A stretch of DNA of 64,000 nt from Pseudonocardia abyssalis (GTDB lineage: Bacteria > Actinomycetota > Actinomycetes > Mycobacteriales > Pseudonocardiaceae): assembly GCF_019263705.2 (NCBI RefSeq), contig NZ_JADQDK010000001.1, positions 5,952,001 to 6,016,000 on the forward strand. Reading direction: 5' to 3'. Shown in pieces: positions 52,807 through 62,254 of this stretch. Position 1 is the stretch's first letter, and every line of letters starts with the position of its first letter. The notes beneath the pieces are model-generated. The model made no database searches, was not told the origin of the DNA, and saw only the letters and a program-made list of their open reading frames with translations. Position numbers and translations under genes: made by a program.

Positions 52807-53403
52807 TCAGCCCGCGGCGGAGTCGACGTCGACGTCGACGTCGTCGGGGGACCGGGCAAGCAGTACCGCCGCAGCGCCGGCGCTCAGCAGCCGCTCCACC
52901 GCGGCGTCGTCGAGCTCGGTCGGCATGTGAGCGGCGGCGTTGATCAGCGACAGCACCGCGGTGACTACACCGCGTATCTCCGCGGTGCCCAGGTCGGACC
53001 GCACCTGCCTGAGCGCCTCGGACCAGATCGCCTCGTAGTCGCGCTGGCGACGCCGCAGTGCGCGCAGCGCGATCGGGGACAGTGCCCGGTGCTCGCGGAC
53101 GTACACCGCCACGAGCCGACGGTGGCGTGACCCGAACCCGGCGTGCACGGAGATCAGCGCGTTCAGGACGTGCTGCGGATCGCCCGCTTGGGCGGCGCGC
53201 CGCGCACCGGCCAGCAACTCCGTCATCGCCGTGTTGCACAGCTCTCGCAGGATGGCGTCCTTGTTCTGGAAATGGCGGTACACCGCCGGACCGGTGACGC
53301 CCGCGGCCGCTCCGATGTCGTCGATACCGACTGCGTGGTAGCCCTGCCGGGAGAACAGCTCGGTCGCGACCTCGAGGAGCACGGTGCGGCGGAACCCAGC
53401 CAC
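52807..53403 (-). CDS. TetR-family regulator
   Basis: 198 aa; HTH with AGVTGPAVYRHFQNKDAI and a C-terminal domain ending in a run of alternating Asp-Val (DDVDVDVD). GTG 53403 with GGTGAGG upstream. It lies upstream of the acyl-CoA dehydrogenase in the same direction and may control it. A weak inverted repeat CTCGT-N8-ACGAG lies at 53440-53457. Confidence 0.85.
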   Translation of the reverse strand: MAGFRRTVLLEVATELFSRQGYHAVGIDDIGAAAGVTGPAVYRHFQNKDAILRELCNTAMTELLAGARRAAQAGDPQHVLNALISVHAGFGSRHRRLVAVYVREHRALSPIALRALRRRQRDYEAIWSEALRQVRSDLGTAEIRGVVTAVLSLINAAAHMPTELDDAAVERLLSAGAAAVLLARSPDDVDVDVDSAAG

Positions 53404-53670
53404 GTCGTCACCTCACCAGGAATACCGTCGGTCGTCGTCCTCGTGCGGGCGAACGAGACCATCTTATAGGCGTGGCCGGATCCCGCAGCGGCGGCCGCGC
53501 GCCGATCGTGGCGGCGGCCCGACGCCCCGAGCATGCGGCCGCGTGCCGACTGCTCAGCTCACGCTGGGCGCGATGGATTCACGGCGTCAGGTCGGCCGGT
53601 GACAGAGCAGGCCGCGTGACCCGTGTCCCCGGCGCGGGACAGGCGCGCTCGCGCTCGTTACTCTTCGGTA

Positions 53671-54345
53671 GTGATCACTGATGAGTACCTCGCCCCCGGC
53701 CGGTTCGTCGACTCCGACTCGGCTGCGGTACGCGCCTTCGCGTCCGAGGTCGTCGGCATCGAGACCGACCCTGTGACGCAGGCGGTGCTCCTGTTCGATG
53801 TGGTCCGCGACCGGATCTGGTACGACCCGTTCGCCACGAGCACCGACCCGGCGAGCTATCGGGCGAGCGCGGTCCTGGAGTCCGGGCGCTCCTGGTGCGT
53901 GCCGAAGGCGGTCCTGCTCGCTGCGGCGGCGCGGGCGGCCGGCATCCCGGCGCGCCTGGGGTTCGCCGACGTGCGCAACCACCTGCAGACCGAGCGCCTC
54001 AGGAGGAAGATGAACGGCATCGACCTGTTCGTGTTCCACGGCTACACCGACCTGTTCCTGGAGGGCCGGTGGGTCAAGGCCACGCCGGCGTTCAACGCCG
54101 AGCTGTGCGCGCGGTTCGGGGTGCAGCCGATGGCGTTCGACGGCCGGTCGGACGCCCTGCTGCACGAGCACACTGCCGACGGCGGCACGTACATGGAATA
54201 CGTCCGCGACCGCGGGGTCTACACCGACCTGCCGCTCGAGGAGATGCTCACGACGCTGCACCAGGTGTACGGCAGCGCGCTGCTCGACGACGATGCTCCT
54301 GCGGGTGTCGACGAGTTCACGCCTGCTGTCCCGGCGTCCGGCTGA
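53671..54345 (+). CDS. Transglutaminase-like cysteine-peptidase-fold protein
   Basis: 224 aa. The Cys-His pair of the transglutaminase core is visible: C76 in SGRSWCVPKAVLLAAAARAAGIPARLGF and H123 in FHGYTDLFLEG. The third triad position, normally Asp before Pro-Thr, is Thr/Ala here (KATPAFN), so activity may be altered. GTG 53671 gives a clean N-terminus. No signal peptide, so cytoplasmic. Convergent with the acyl-CoA synthetase at 54377. The role is unknown. Confidence 0.75.
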   Translation: MITDEYLAPGRFVDSDSAAVRAFASEVVGIETDPVTQAVLLFDVVRDRIWYDPFATSTDPASYRASAVLESGRSWCVPKAVLLAAAARAAGIPARLGFADVRNHLQTERLRRKMNGIDLFVFHGYTDLFLEGRWVKATPAFNAELCARFGVQPMAFDGRSDALLHEHTADGGTYMEYVRDRGVYTDLPLEEMLTTLHQVYGSALLDDDAPAGVDEFTPAVPASG

Positions 54346-54376
54346 GCGGCCCGGCGCGGCCCTCCCGGAGCCGGTG

Positions 54377-55933
54377 TCAGCGCTGGACCACCCCGCCCTC
54401 GACCCCGGTGAACCGCGTGCGCAGCTCGGTCTTGAGCAGCTTGCCGGTGGCGTTGCGGGGCAGCTCGGCCACCAGGTGCACCTCGCGCGGGCACTTGAAG
54501 TGCGCCAGCCGATCACGGCACCAGGTGATGAGGTCCTCGGCGGCGGGCTCCGCACCGGCCGCGGGGTCGGCCACCACGACGGCGACCACCCGCTCGCCCC
54601 ACTGCTCGTCCGGCCCGCCGACGACGGCGGCGTCGAGCACACCGGGGTGCTGGAACAGCACCTGCTCCACCTCGATCGGGTAGACGTTCTCCCCGCCGGA
54701 GATGATCATGTCCTTCTTGCGGTCCACCAGCGTGATGAAGCCCTCGGGGTCCATCCGGCCCAGGTCGCCGGTGTGGAACCAGCCGCCGCGGAATGCCTCG
54801 GCGGTCTCCGTCGGCTTCATCCAGTACCCGATGAACACGTTGCGCCCGCGGACGAGCAGCTCCCCGACGGTGTCGGGGGGCAGGTCCCGGTCGTCGGGGT
54901 CGACGATCCGCGCGTCGACGTGCACGGCCACGCGCCCGATCGACCCCGCCTTGGCGGTGACGTGGTCGGTCTCCAGGATCGACACCAGCGGCGCGGTCTC
55001 GGTCATCCCGAATCCCTCGCTGAACGGCACGCCGCGCTGCTGCATGAACTCGATCACCGTCAACGGCACCGGCGACCCACCACCCATGGCCAGCTCCAGC
55101 GCCGACAGGTCGTAGCCGTCGAAGTCCGGCACCCGGGTCAGCGCCGACCACATCGCCGGCACCATGAACTGCACGGTCGCCCGGCTCTCGGCCATCGCTT
55201 TGAGCGTCCCCACCGGGTCGAACGAGGGCAGGATGACGCTGGTGCCGCCGACGTAGAGCAGTGGGAGGGTGTGCACCCCGAGCCCGCCGATGTGGAACAT
55301 CGGGGCCACCGCCACGGTCACGTCGCTGCCGCGCAGGCTGTGGTTGGTGCCCAGGACGTTGACCGCGTTCCACAGCAGGTTGTCGTGGGTGAGCATGGCG
55401 CCCTTGGGACGGCCGGTGGTGCCCGAGGTGTACATGATGAACGCGATGTCGCTGCCGTCGACGTCGCCGTGGAAGGGCTCGGGGGCCCCGCCGGCGAGGA
55501 ACGCGTCGTAGCCGATCTCGTCCTCGCGGGCCGGGCCCCACACGCGGATCCGGTGCCGCACCCGCACCCCCGGCTCGGCGAGCGCGGTCAGCGCCCCCTG
55601 CGCGAGCGGCTCGTGGAAGGCGAAGACGTCGGCGCCGGAGTCGGCGAGGATGTACCCGATCTCCGGCCCGGCCAGCCGCACGTTGATCGGCACGGTGATC
55701 GCGCCGATCTTCGCGCAGCCCAGCAGCAGCTCCATGAACTCCACGGAGTTGACCAGCAGGACCGCCACCCGGTCGCCCTTGCGGACGCCCAGGTCGCGAA
55801 GGGCCGACGCGACCTGGTCGGTGCGCCGGTCGACGTCGGCGTAGCTGTGGTGGTCGTCCCCGGACACGAACGCGATGCGTTCGCCGTGGAGGAACGCCCG
55901 CCGGGTGACCCAATGACCGATACCGCGATCCAT
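54377..55933 (-). CDS. AMP-forming acyl-CoA synthetase
   Basis: 518 aa. ATP-binding P-loop YTSGTTGRPKGAM, adenylation motif EGFGMTETAP, hinge GWFHTGDLG followed by DRKKDMIISGGENVYP, and the catalytic Lys in LPRNATGKLLKTEL. Activates a carboxylic acid to its CoA thioester. The acyl-CoA dehydrogenase and carboxylase genes lie upstream in the same direction (gap 126 bp), so it probably feeds that pathway. Confidence 0.92.
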   Translation of the reverse strand: MDRGIGHWVTRRAFLHGERIAFVSGDDHHSYADVDRRTDQVASALRDLGVRKGDRVAVLLVNSVEFMELLLGCAKIGAITVPINVRLAGPEIGYILADSGADVFAFHEPLAQGALTALAEPGVRVRHRIRVWGPAREDEIGYDAFLAGGAPEPFHGDVDGSDIAFIMYTSGTTGRPKGAMLTHDNLLWNAVNVLGTNHSLRGSDVTVAVAPMFHIGGLGVHTLPLLYVGGTSVILPSFDPVGTLKAMAESRATVQFMVPAMWSALTRVPDFDGYDLSALELAMGGGSPVPLTVIEFMQQRGVPFSEGFGMTETAPLVSILETDHVTAKAGSIGRVAVHVDARIVDPDDRDLPPDTVGELLVRGRNVFIGYWMKPTETAEAFRGGWFHTGDLGRMDPEGFITLVDRKKDMIISGGENVYPIEVEQVLFQHPGVLDAAVVGGPDEQWGERVVAVVVADPAAGAEPAAEDLITWCRDRLAHFKCPREVHLVAELPRNATGKLLKTELRTRFTGVEGGVVQR

Positions 55934-56059
55934 ACCTGCTCCTCGCCGTCGCTCGACGGCTGCTCGTCGATGAGTGGGTTGAGTGCGGCGCGAGCCCCGA
56001 CGGCCGCGGACGGTCGTCGGCAGGCTCCGCCGAGGCGCAGCCTGCCGACGACCGGTGTG

Positions 56060-57214
56060 TCAGTACGAACGTGGCAGCTTGAGGCTGTGCTGGGCCACGT
56101 AGTTCAGGATCATCTCGCGGCTGATCGGCGCGGTGCGCATCAGCCGGGCCGGGCCCCACAGGGTGGCCAGCCCGTACTCGGTGGCCATGCCGTTGCCGCC
56201 GTGGGTCTGGATCGCCTGGTCCAGCGCGAGGATGCCGGCCTCGGCCGCGGCGTACTTGGCCATGTTCGACGCCTCGCCGGAACCCGGGTCACCGGCGTCG
56301 TGCAGCGACGCGGCCCGCTGGGTCATCAGCCGGGCCAGCTCGACCTGGATCTTGGCGTGCGCGAGCGGGTGCGACACGCCCTGGTGCGAGCCGATCGGCA
56401 CGTCCCAGACCTTGCGCTCCCGAGCGTAGTTCGCGGCCTTGTCCAGCGCGTAGCGGCCGATGCCGTTGCCCAGGGCGGCACCCATGATGCGCTCCGGGTT
56501 CAGGCCCATGAACACCTGGCGCAGGCCGTCGTTCTCCTCGCCGATCAAGTTCTCCGCGGGCACCCGCACGTCGTCGAAGAAGAGGGTGAACTGCTTCTCC
56601 GGGGTGACGGCCTGGACCGGGATGTCGGTCTTCGTCAGCCCGGGCGCGTCGGTGGGGACCACGATCAGGCTGAGCCGGCCGCGGCCGCGGTCGTCGGTGG
56701 AGGTGCGGGTGACGACCAGGATGGCCTCGGCCTCGTCGACGCCGGAGATGTAGTACTTGGTGCCGTTGAGCACCCACTCGCCGCCGACCTTCTTGGCGTG
56801 CGTGGAGATGTTGTGGGAGTTGGAGCCGGCGTCCGGCTCGGTGATCGCGAACGACATGATGATCTCGCCGCTGGCGATGCCCGGCAGCCAGCGCGCCTTG
56901 AGCTCGTCGCTGCCGTAGGCCTGGATGATCGTCCCGCAGATGGTGGGGGAGACGACCGTCATCAGCAGCGGGCACCCGGCCGCGGCCAGCTCCTCACCGA
57001 CGATCTGCATGTCGTAGATCCCACCACCGCCGCCGCCGTACTCCTCGGTGATGTTGACGCCCAGGAAGCCCTGCTTGCCCACGGCGTTCCACAGCTCGGT
57101 GCTCTTCTCACCGGCCAGGGACTTGGCCACGTAGTAGTCGTGGCCGAAGTCCTTCGCGATCTCGGTGACGGCCTTGCGCAGGTCGCGCCGTTCCTCGGTC
57201 TCGTGCAGTTCCAT
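56060..57214 (-). CDS. Acyl-CoA dehydrogenase
   Basis: 384 aa. FAITEPDAGSNSHN FAD/substrate motif, NGTKYYISGVDEA, and GGNGMATEYGLATLWGPARLMRTAPISREMI at the end; the YEGT Glu is replaced by Ala-Pro, and a Glu in helix G (LNPERIMG) is the likely base, as in LCAD/IVD-like enzymes. Downstream of accA by a 71-bp gap on the same strand, an order also seen in actinobacterial accD2-accA2-fadE12 clusters. Confidence 0.9.
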   Translation of the reverse strand: MELHETEERRDLRKAVTEIAKDFGHDYYVAKSLAGEKSTELWNAVGKQGFLGVNITEEYGGGGGGIYDMQIVGEELAAAGCPLLMTVVSPTICGTIIQAYGSDELKARWLPGIASGEIIMSFAITEPDAGSNSHNISTHAKKVGGEWVLNGTKYYISGVDEAEAILVVTRTSTDDRGRGRLSLIVVPTDAPGLTKTDIPVQAVTPEKQFTLFFDDVRVPAENLIGEENDGLRQVFMGLNPERIMGAALGNGIGRYALDKAANYARERKVWDVPIGSHQGVSHPLAHAKIQVELARLMTQRAASLHDAGDPGSGEASNMAKYAAAEAGILALDQAIQTHGGNGMATEYGLATLWGPARLMRTAPISREMILNYVAQHSLKLPRSY

Positions 57215-57271
57215 GTCCGCTCCCTAACCCTCACGGTGACGCGCCGCCGGACGGCGGATCGTGTGGCCCGT

Positions 57272-57297
57272 ACTACGTCTCGTCACTACGTCTCGTC
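57272..57297. repeat. 13-bp tandem duplication at the carboxylase stop
   Basis: ACTACGTCTCGTC occurs twice in direct succession (57272-57284, 57285-57297). The second copy covers the last codons and stop of the alpha subunit gene. It looks like a recent slippage duplication with no effect on the protein. Confidence 0.7.
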
Positions 57298-59301
57298 GTC
57301 GACGGGCTCGACCACGGCCAGCGGGTCGCCGGTGGAGACCTGCCGGCCGACCTCGACCGGCAGCTCCGCCACCACGCCGTCGATCGGGCTGGTCACCGAG
57401 TGCTCCATCTTCATCGCCTCCAGCACGACGAGGGGCTGGCCCGCGGTGACGACGTCCCCGGCCGCCACGTGCACCCGGATCACCGAACCGGGCATCGGCG
57501 CGGTCAGCGAACCGGCCGGCTTGAGCGTGCTGGGGTCGACGAAGCGGGGGATCCGGGTGAACGTGCTGGACCCCGCACTGCTGTCGACGTAGGCGGTCCC
57601 GCCGTCGAGCAGCACCTCGAAGGAGCGCCGCACCCCGGCCGCCTCCAGCACCACGCGGTCGGGGCCGTGGCTGAGCACGACGACGTCCTCGATCGGCTTG
57701 CCGTCGACCTCCACCTCGACGCCGTCGCGGTGCAGCGCGTACGCCACGTGCAGCTCGGCACCGGCGGCCGTGGTCCAGCCGACGCGCTGCAGCTGGGACG
57801 GGTTGTTGCGCCACCCCGCCGGCAGGGTCGGCTGGACCCGGGCGGCCGCCCGGTGGGCGGCCACACCGACGAGGGTGGCGGCGACGGCGTGCAGCCGCTC
57901 GCTGTCGGCGTCGACGAGCGGCCCGCCGAGCTCGGTGGCGTCGTGGCGGTCCAGGAAGCCGGTGTCGGTGCCGCGGCCGGCGAACTCCGGGTGCCGCAGC
58001 ACCCGGACCAGCAGGTCGCGGTTGGTGGTCAGGCCGTGGATCCGGGCACCGGCCAGCGCCGCGGAGAGCGTGCCGATCGCCTCGGCCCGGGTGGGGGCCC
58101 AGACGATGACCTTGGCGAGCATCGGGTCGTAGTGGTGGCTGACCACCGACCCGTCACGCACCCCGGAGTCGACCCGGAGGCCGGCGAGCTCGGGGAACCG
58201 CAGCGTGCGCAGGGTTCCGGTGCGGGGGAGGTAGCCCTCCGTCGGGTCCTCGGCGTAGAGCCGGGCCTCCACCGCGTGGCCGGTCATCGTCGGCTCGAGG
58301 ACCTCGGGGGGCAGCGGCTCGCCCATCGCCACCAGGAGCTGCAGGCGGACCAGGTCCAGCCCGGTGACCAGCTCGGTGACCGGGTGTTCGACCTGCAGGC
58401 GCGTGTTCATCTCGAGAAAGGCGAACGTGCCGTCGTCGGCACCGCCGTTCGCGTCCAGGACGAACTCGACGGTGCCCGCCCCCACGTAGCCCACGGCCTG
58501 CGCCGCGGCGACCGCCGCCGCGCCCATCCTGGCCCGCAGGTCCTCGCCGACGACCGGCGAGGGAGCCTCCTCGATCACCTTCTGGTGGCGTCGCTGCACC
58601 GAGCACTCGCGCTCGAACAACGCAACGGTGCCGCCGTGCATGTCGGCCATGACCTGGATCTCGACGTGCCGGGGGCGCTGCACGTAGCGCTCCAGGAACA
58701 CGGTGCCGTCGGCGAACGCCGAGGTGGCCTCGCGTGCCGCCGAGGCGACGGACTCCTCGAGCGTGTCGGCCGACTCCACGATCCGCATCCCGCGCCCGCC
58801 GCCGCCGGCACTCGCCTTGACCAGCAGCGGGTAGCCGACCTCGGCGCCGAGCTTGCGCAGCGCGTCGGCGTCGAGCCCGGTCGCGTCACCGCCGGGGAGG
58901 ACCGGGACCCCGGCGTCGGCCATCATCGCCTTCGCGGTGAGCTTGGAGCCCATCGCGTCGATGGCGTCCGGCGGCGGCCCGACGAACACCAGCCCGGCGG
59001 CGGCGCAGGCCCGCGCGAAGCCCGCGTTCTCCGACAGGAACCCGTAGCCGGGGTGCACGGCGTCCGCGCCGGTGCGCAGCGCGGCCGCGATCACCCGGTC
59101 GACCTGGAGGTAGGTCTCGGCGGGGGAGGAGCCGGGCAGGCGCACCGCCTCGTCGGCGTCCTCGACGTGCCAGGCGTCGACGTCGGCGTCGGAGTACACC
59201 GCGACGGTGGCGATGCCGAGGTCGCGGCAGGTCCGGAAGACCCGCCGGGCGATCTCGCCACGGTTGGCGACCAGCAACTTCTTGATCACGGGCATCGCCA
59301 T
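57286..59301 (-). CDS. Biotin-dependent acyl-CoA carboxylase alpha subunit (BC-BCCP)
   Basis: 671 aa. Biotin carboxylase domain (about 1-450) with the ATP-grasp glycine loop (KASAGGGGRGMRIV), EMNTRLQVEHPVTE and the catalytic QRRHQKVIEEAPSP. A BT-type linker domain follows (about 490-590), then the BCCP domain with the biotinyl Lys near residue 630 in EAMKMEH. ATG 59301 overlaps the beta subunit stop (TGATG). The length and linker match MCC/GCC-type alpha subunits. Confidence 0.93.
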   Translation of the reverse strand: MAMPVIKKLLVANRGEIARRVFRTCRDLGIATVAVYSDADVDAWHVEDADEAVRLPGSSPAETYLQVDRVIAAALRTGADAVHPGYGFLSENAGFARACAAAGLVFVGPPPDAIDAMGSKLTAKAMMADAGVPVLPGGDATGLDADALRKLGAEVGYPLLVKASAGGGGRGMRIVESADTLEESVASAAREATSAFADGTVFLERYVQRPRHVEIQVMADMHGGTVALFERECSVQRRHQKVIEEAPSPVVGEDLRARMGAAAVAAAQAVGYVGAGTVEFVLDANGGADDGTFAFLEMNTRLQVEHPVTELVTGLDLVRLQLLVAMGEPLPPEVLEPTMTGHAVEARLYAEDPTEGYLPRTGTLRTLRFPELAGLRVDSGVRDGSVVSHHYDPMLAKVIVWAPTRAEAIGTLSAALAGARIHGLTTNRDLLVRVLRHPEFAGRGTDTGFLDRHDATELGGPLVDADSERLHAVAATLVGVAAHRAAARVQPTLPAGWRNNPSQLQRVGWTTAAGAELHVAYALHRDGVEVEVDGKPIEDVVVLSHGPDRVVLEAAGVRRSFEVLLDGGTAYVDSSAGSSTFTRIPRFVDPSTLKPAGSLTAPMPGSVIRVHVAAGDVVTAGQPLVVLEAMKMEHSVTSPIDGVVAELPVEVGRQVSTGDPLAVVEPVDDET

Positions 59302-60914
59302 CACATCCGGAACACGCCGTAGCCACGCTGGCCACGGACCTCGTCGTTGTGCACCACGGACAGGCAGAGCCCGAGCACGGTCCGCGTGTCGCGCGGGTCG
59401 ATGATCCCGTCGTCGTAGAGCCGTCCGCTGTTGGCCAGCGCCACCGACTCGCGTTCGATCTGGTCCTCGACGGCGGCGCGCATCTGGGCGTCGGCGTCCT
59501 CGTCGAAGGGCAGGCCGCGGTCCGCGGCCGACTCCTTGGCCACGATCGAGAGCACCCCGGCCAGCTGGGCGGGACCCATCACGGCCGACTTGGAGTTGGG
59601 CCAGGCGAACAGGAAGCGCGGGGAGTAGGACCGCCCGCACATGCCGTAGTTGCCCGCGCCGTAGGAGGAGCCCATGACGATGGTCAGGTGCGGCACGGTG
59701 CTGTTGGACACCGCGTTGATCATCTTGGCGCCGTCCTTGATGATCCCGCCCTGCTCGTACTCGGCGCCGACCATGTATCCGGTGGTGTTCTGCAGGAAGA
59801 TCAGCGGCGTGTCGACCTGGTTGGCCAGCTGGATGAACTGGGAGGCCTTCTGCGCCTCCTCGCCGAACAGGATGCCCCGGGCGTTGGCCAGGATGCCGAC
59901 CGGGTAGCCGTGGATCGAGGCCCAACCGGTGACCAGCGAGGTGCCGTAGAGCGGCTTGAACTCGTCGAACGCCGAGCCGTCGACCACCCGGGCGATGACG
60001 TCGCGCGGGTCGAAGGGGACCTTCGGGTCGACCGAGGCGATGCCGAGCAGCTGGTCGGGGTCGAGCACCGGCGGGTCGGCGGGCATCGTGGGGCCGGGAC
60101 CGAGCTTGCGCCAGTTCAGCCGGGCCATGATCCGTCGCCCGATGCGGATGGCGTCCTGCTCGTCCTCGGCGAGGTAGTCGGCCAGGCCCGAGGTGCGGGC
60201 GTGCATGTCGCCGCCGCCGAGCGACTCGTCGTCGGACACCTCGCCGGTGGCCATCTTCACCAGCGGCGGACCGCCGAGGAAGACCTTGGAGCGGTTGCGG
60301 ATCATCACCACGTAGTCGCACATGCCAGGGATGTAGGCGCCACCCGCGGTGGAGTTGCCGAACACCAGCGCGAGGGTGGGCAGGCCCAGGGCGCTGTGCT
60401 GGGTCAGGTCGTGGAACAGCTGGCCGCCGGGTACGAAGATCTCGGCCTGGGTCGGCAGGTCGGCCCCGCCGGACTCCACGACGTTGATGATCGGGAGCCG
60501 GTTCTCCCGGGCGATCGCCATGCCGCGGAAGACCTTGCGGAAGGTGAACGGGTTCGACGCCCCGCCCCGGACCGTGGGGTCGTGACCGATGATCATCGAC
60601 TCGATGCCCTCGACGACCCCGATCCCCACGACCACGCTGCCGCCGACCGGGAACTTGGTGCCCCACGCGGCGAACGGGCACAGCTCCAGGAACGCGGTGT
60701 CCGGGTCGAGCAGCAGCTCGATCCGCTCGCGGACGAGCAGCTTCCCCCGCTTGCGGTGGCGCGCGACGTACTTCTCGCCGCCCCCACCGTTGGCCAGCGC
60801 CAGCTGCTCGGAGATCGCGGTCAGCTGGGCCGTGAGTCCTTCGCGGTTGCCGATGTAGTCCGGGGCCTGCGTGTCGACCCGGTCGGGCAGCACGTCAACC
60901 AACTTCTCCTCCAT
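59301..60914 (-). CDS. Acyl-CoA carboxylase beta (carboxyltransferase) subunit, MCC/GCC class
   Basis: 537 aa carboxyltransferase with both crotonase-like halves. Signature blocks are GGGEKYVARHRKRGKL, VESGGADLPTQAE, GNSTAGGAYIPGM and the second-half NTTGYMVGAEYEQGGIIKDGAKM. The GADLPTQ and EYEQGG stretches fit the methylcrotonyl-/geranyl-CoA carboxylase class, and it strongly resembles what I recall of mycobacterial AccD2. ATG 60914 is the first Met before conserved sequence. Divergent from an acyl-CoA dehydrogenase that could supply its enoyl-CoA substrate. Confidence 0.92.
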   Translation of the reverse strand: MEEKLVDVLPDRVDTQAPDYIGNREGLTAQLTAISEQLALANGGGGEKYVARHRKRGKLLVRERIELLLDPDTAFLELCPFAAWGTKFPVGGSVVVGIGVVEGIESMIIGHDPTVRGGASNPFTFRKVFRGMAIARENRLPIINVVESGGADLPTQAEIFVPGGQLFHDLTQHSALGLPTLALVFGNSTAGGAYIPGMCDYVVMIRNRSKVFLGGPPLVKMATGEVSDDESLGGGDMHARTSGLADYLAEDEQDAIRIGRRIMARLNWRKLGPGPTMPADPPVLDPDQLLGIASVDPKVPFDPRDVIARVVDGSAFDEFKPLYGTSLVTGWASIHGYPVGILANARGILFGEEAQKASQFIQLANQVDTPLIFLQNTTGYMVGAEYEQGGIIKDGAKMINAVSNSTVPHLTIVMGSSYGAGNYGMCGRSYSPRFLFAWPNSKSAVMGPAQLAGVLSIVAKESAADRGLPFDEDADAQMRAAVEDQIERESVALANSGRLYDDGIIDPRDTRTVLGLCLSVVHNDEVRGQRGYGVFRM

Positions 60915-60945
60915 GGCGGCATCGACGTCGATCTCCTGACCGGTT

Positions 60946-60965
60946 ACGTTAGCGGCTACTAACGT
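60946..60965. promoter_or_regulatory. Perfect inverted repeat in carboxylase/dehydrogenase divergent promoter
   Basis: ACGTTAG-N6-CTAACGT, 32 bp before the beta-subunit start and 65 bp before the divergent dehydrogenase start. Includes GTTA-N8-TAAC, shared with the site upstream of the mce operon. A good TetR-type operator candidate. Confidence 0.6.
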
Positions 60966-61029
60966 CCTGCGACAACGGGGTGCGCACGATCGGTGCTGCG
61001 GATCCCGGCCGGCACAACCGAGGAGCTCC

Positions 61030-62208
61030 ATGACCCAGCTGGACCAGCGCGACGTCTCGGTCGCGCCGCAGGACCCGTGGACGACGCCGGAGCGGCTCGC
61101 CCTGCGTGACCTGGCCCTGTCCTTCACCCGGCGGGAGATCGCCCCGAACCTGCCGGAATGGGAGGACGCGGGCGAGCTGCCGCGGTCGCTGCACACGAGG
61201 GCGGCCGAGGTCGGACTGCTCGGCATCGGGTTCCCCGACGAGGTGGGGGGCAGTGGCGGCGACCTGCGGGACCTGGTGCTGCTCACCGAGGCCGTGATGG
61301 AGGCGGGCGGCTCCTCGGGGGTGCTGGCGAGCCTGCTCACCCACAACATCGCGCTCCCGCACATGGTCGCGGCGGGCGACCCCGACCAGATCCGTCGCTA
61401 CGTCGTGCCCACCCTCGCCGGGGAGAAGATCGGCAGCCTCGGCATCACCGAGCCCGACACCGGGTCCGACGTCGCCGGCATCCGCACCACCGCCCGCCGC
61501 GACGGCGACCACTACGTCGTCAACGGCGCGAAGCTCTTCATCACCTCCGCGGTGCGGGCCGACTTCGTCACCACGGCCGTGCGGACGGGCGGGCCGGGGG
61601 CCTCGGGCATCTCGCTGCTCGTGGTCGAGCGCGGTACGCCGGGCTTCACCGTCTCGCGCACGCTGAAGAAGATGGGCTGGCTGTGCTCCGACACCGCCGA
61701 GCTCGGCTACTCCGACGTGCGGGTGCCCGCGGCGAACCTGGTCGGCCCGGAGAACAGCGGCTTCCTGCAGATCATGCAGCAGTTCCAGGTGGAGCGGGCC
61801 TTCCTCGCCGTGCAGTCCTACGCCACGGCCCAGCGCTGCCTGGACCTGACCCTGGAGTGGGTGAAGCAGCGGGAGACCTTCGGGCGGCCGCTGTCCACCC
61901 GGCAGGTGGTGCGGCACAAGATCGTCGACATGGCCACGGCCGTCGACGTGGCCCGGACCTACACCCGCGCCGCGGTCGACCGCATCATCGCGGGCGACAC
62001 CGACGTGCGGATGGTCTCGATGGCCAAGAACCAGGCCGTGGAGGCCTGCGCGCTCGCCGTCGACACCGCGGTGCAGCTCTACGGCGGGATGGGCTACCTG
62101 CGGGAGACCGAGGTGGAGATGCACTACCGCGACTCCCGGATCCTCGGGATCGGTGGCGGCACCACGGAGATCATGAAGGAGATCATCGCCAAGCACATCG
62201 GCCTCTAG
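61030..62208 (+). CDS. Acyl-CoA dehydrogenase (divergent from carboxylase)
   Basis: 392 aa. SLGITEPDTGSDVAG motif, GAKLFITSAVRAD, and closing block DSRILGIGGGTTEIMKEI. The YEGT position is Gly; the helix-G Glu (FQVERAFLA) is the likely base, as in LCAD/IVD-like and citronellyl-CoA-dehydrogenase-like enzymes. GAGGAG precedes the ATG. It forms an operon with the crotonase at 62255. With the carboxylase it could perform the dehydrogenation-carboxylation-hydration sequence used for beta-methyl-branched acyl-CoAs. Confidence 0.91.
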   Translation: MTQLDQRDVSVAPQDPWTTPERLALRDLALSFTRREIAPNLPEWEDAGELPRSLHTRAAEVGLLGIGFPDEVGGSGGDLRDLVLLTEAVMEAGGSSGVLASLLTHNIALPHMVAAGDPDQIRRYVVPTLAGEKIGSLGITEPDTGSDVAGIRTTARRDGDHYVVNGAKLFITSAVRADFVTTAVRTGGPGASGISLLVVERGTPGFTVSRTLKKMGWLCSDTAELGYSDVRVPAANLVGPENSGFLQIMQQFQVERAFLAVQSYATAQRCLDLTLEWVKQRETFGRPLSTRQVVRHKIVDMATAVDVARTYTRAAVDRIIAGDTDVRMVSMAKNQAVEACALAVDTAVQLYGGMGYLRETEVEMHYRDSRILGIGGGTTEIMKEIIAKHIGL

Positions 62209-62254
62209 CCCCGCCCCGACCATTTCTGCGCACATCGACGAGCGAGGAGCTCCC

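Noticed and set aside
52572..52859. 95-aa minus-strand ORF between TetR and dehydrogenase
   Set aside because: Overlaps the TetR coding end and has Arg/Pro/Ser shadow composition.
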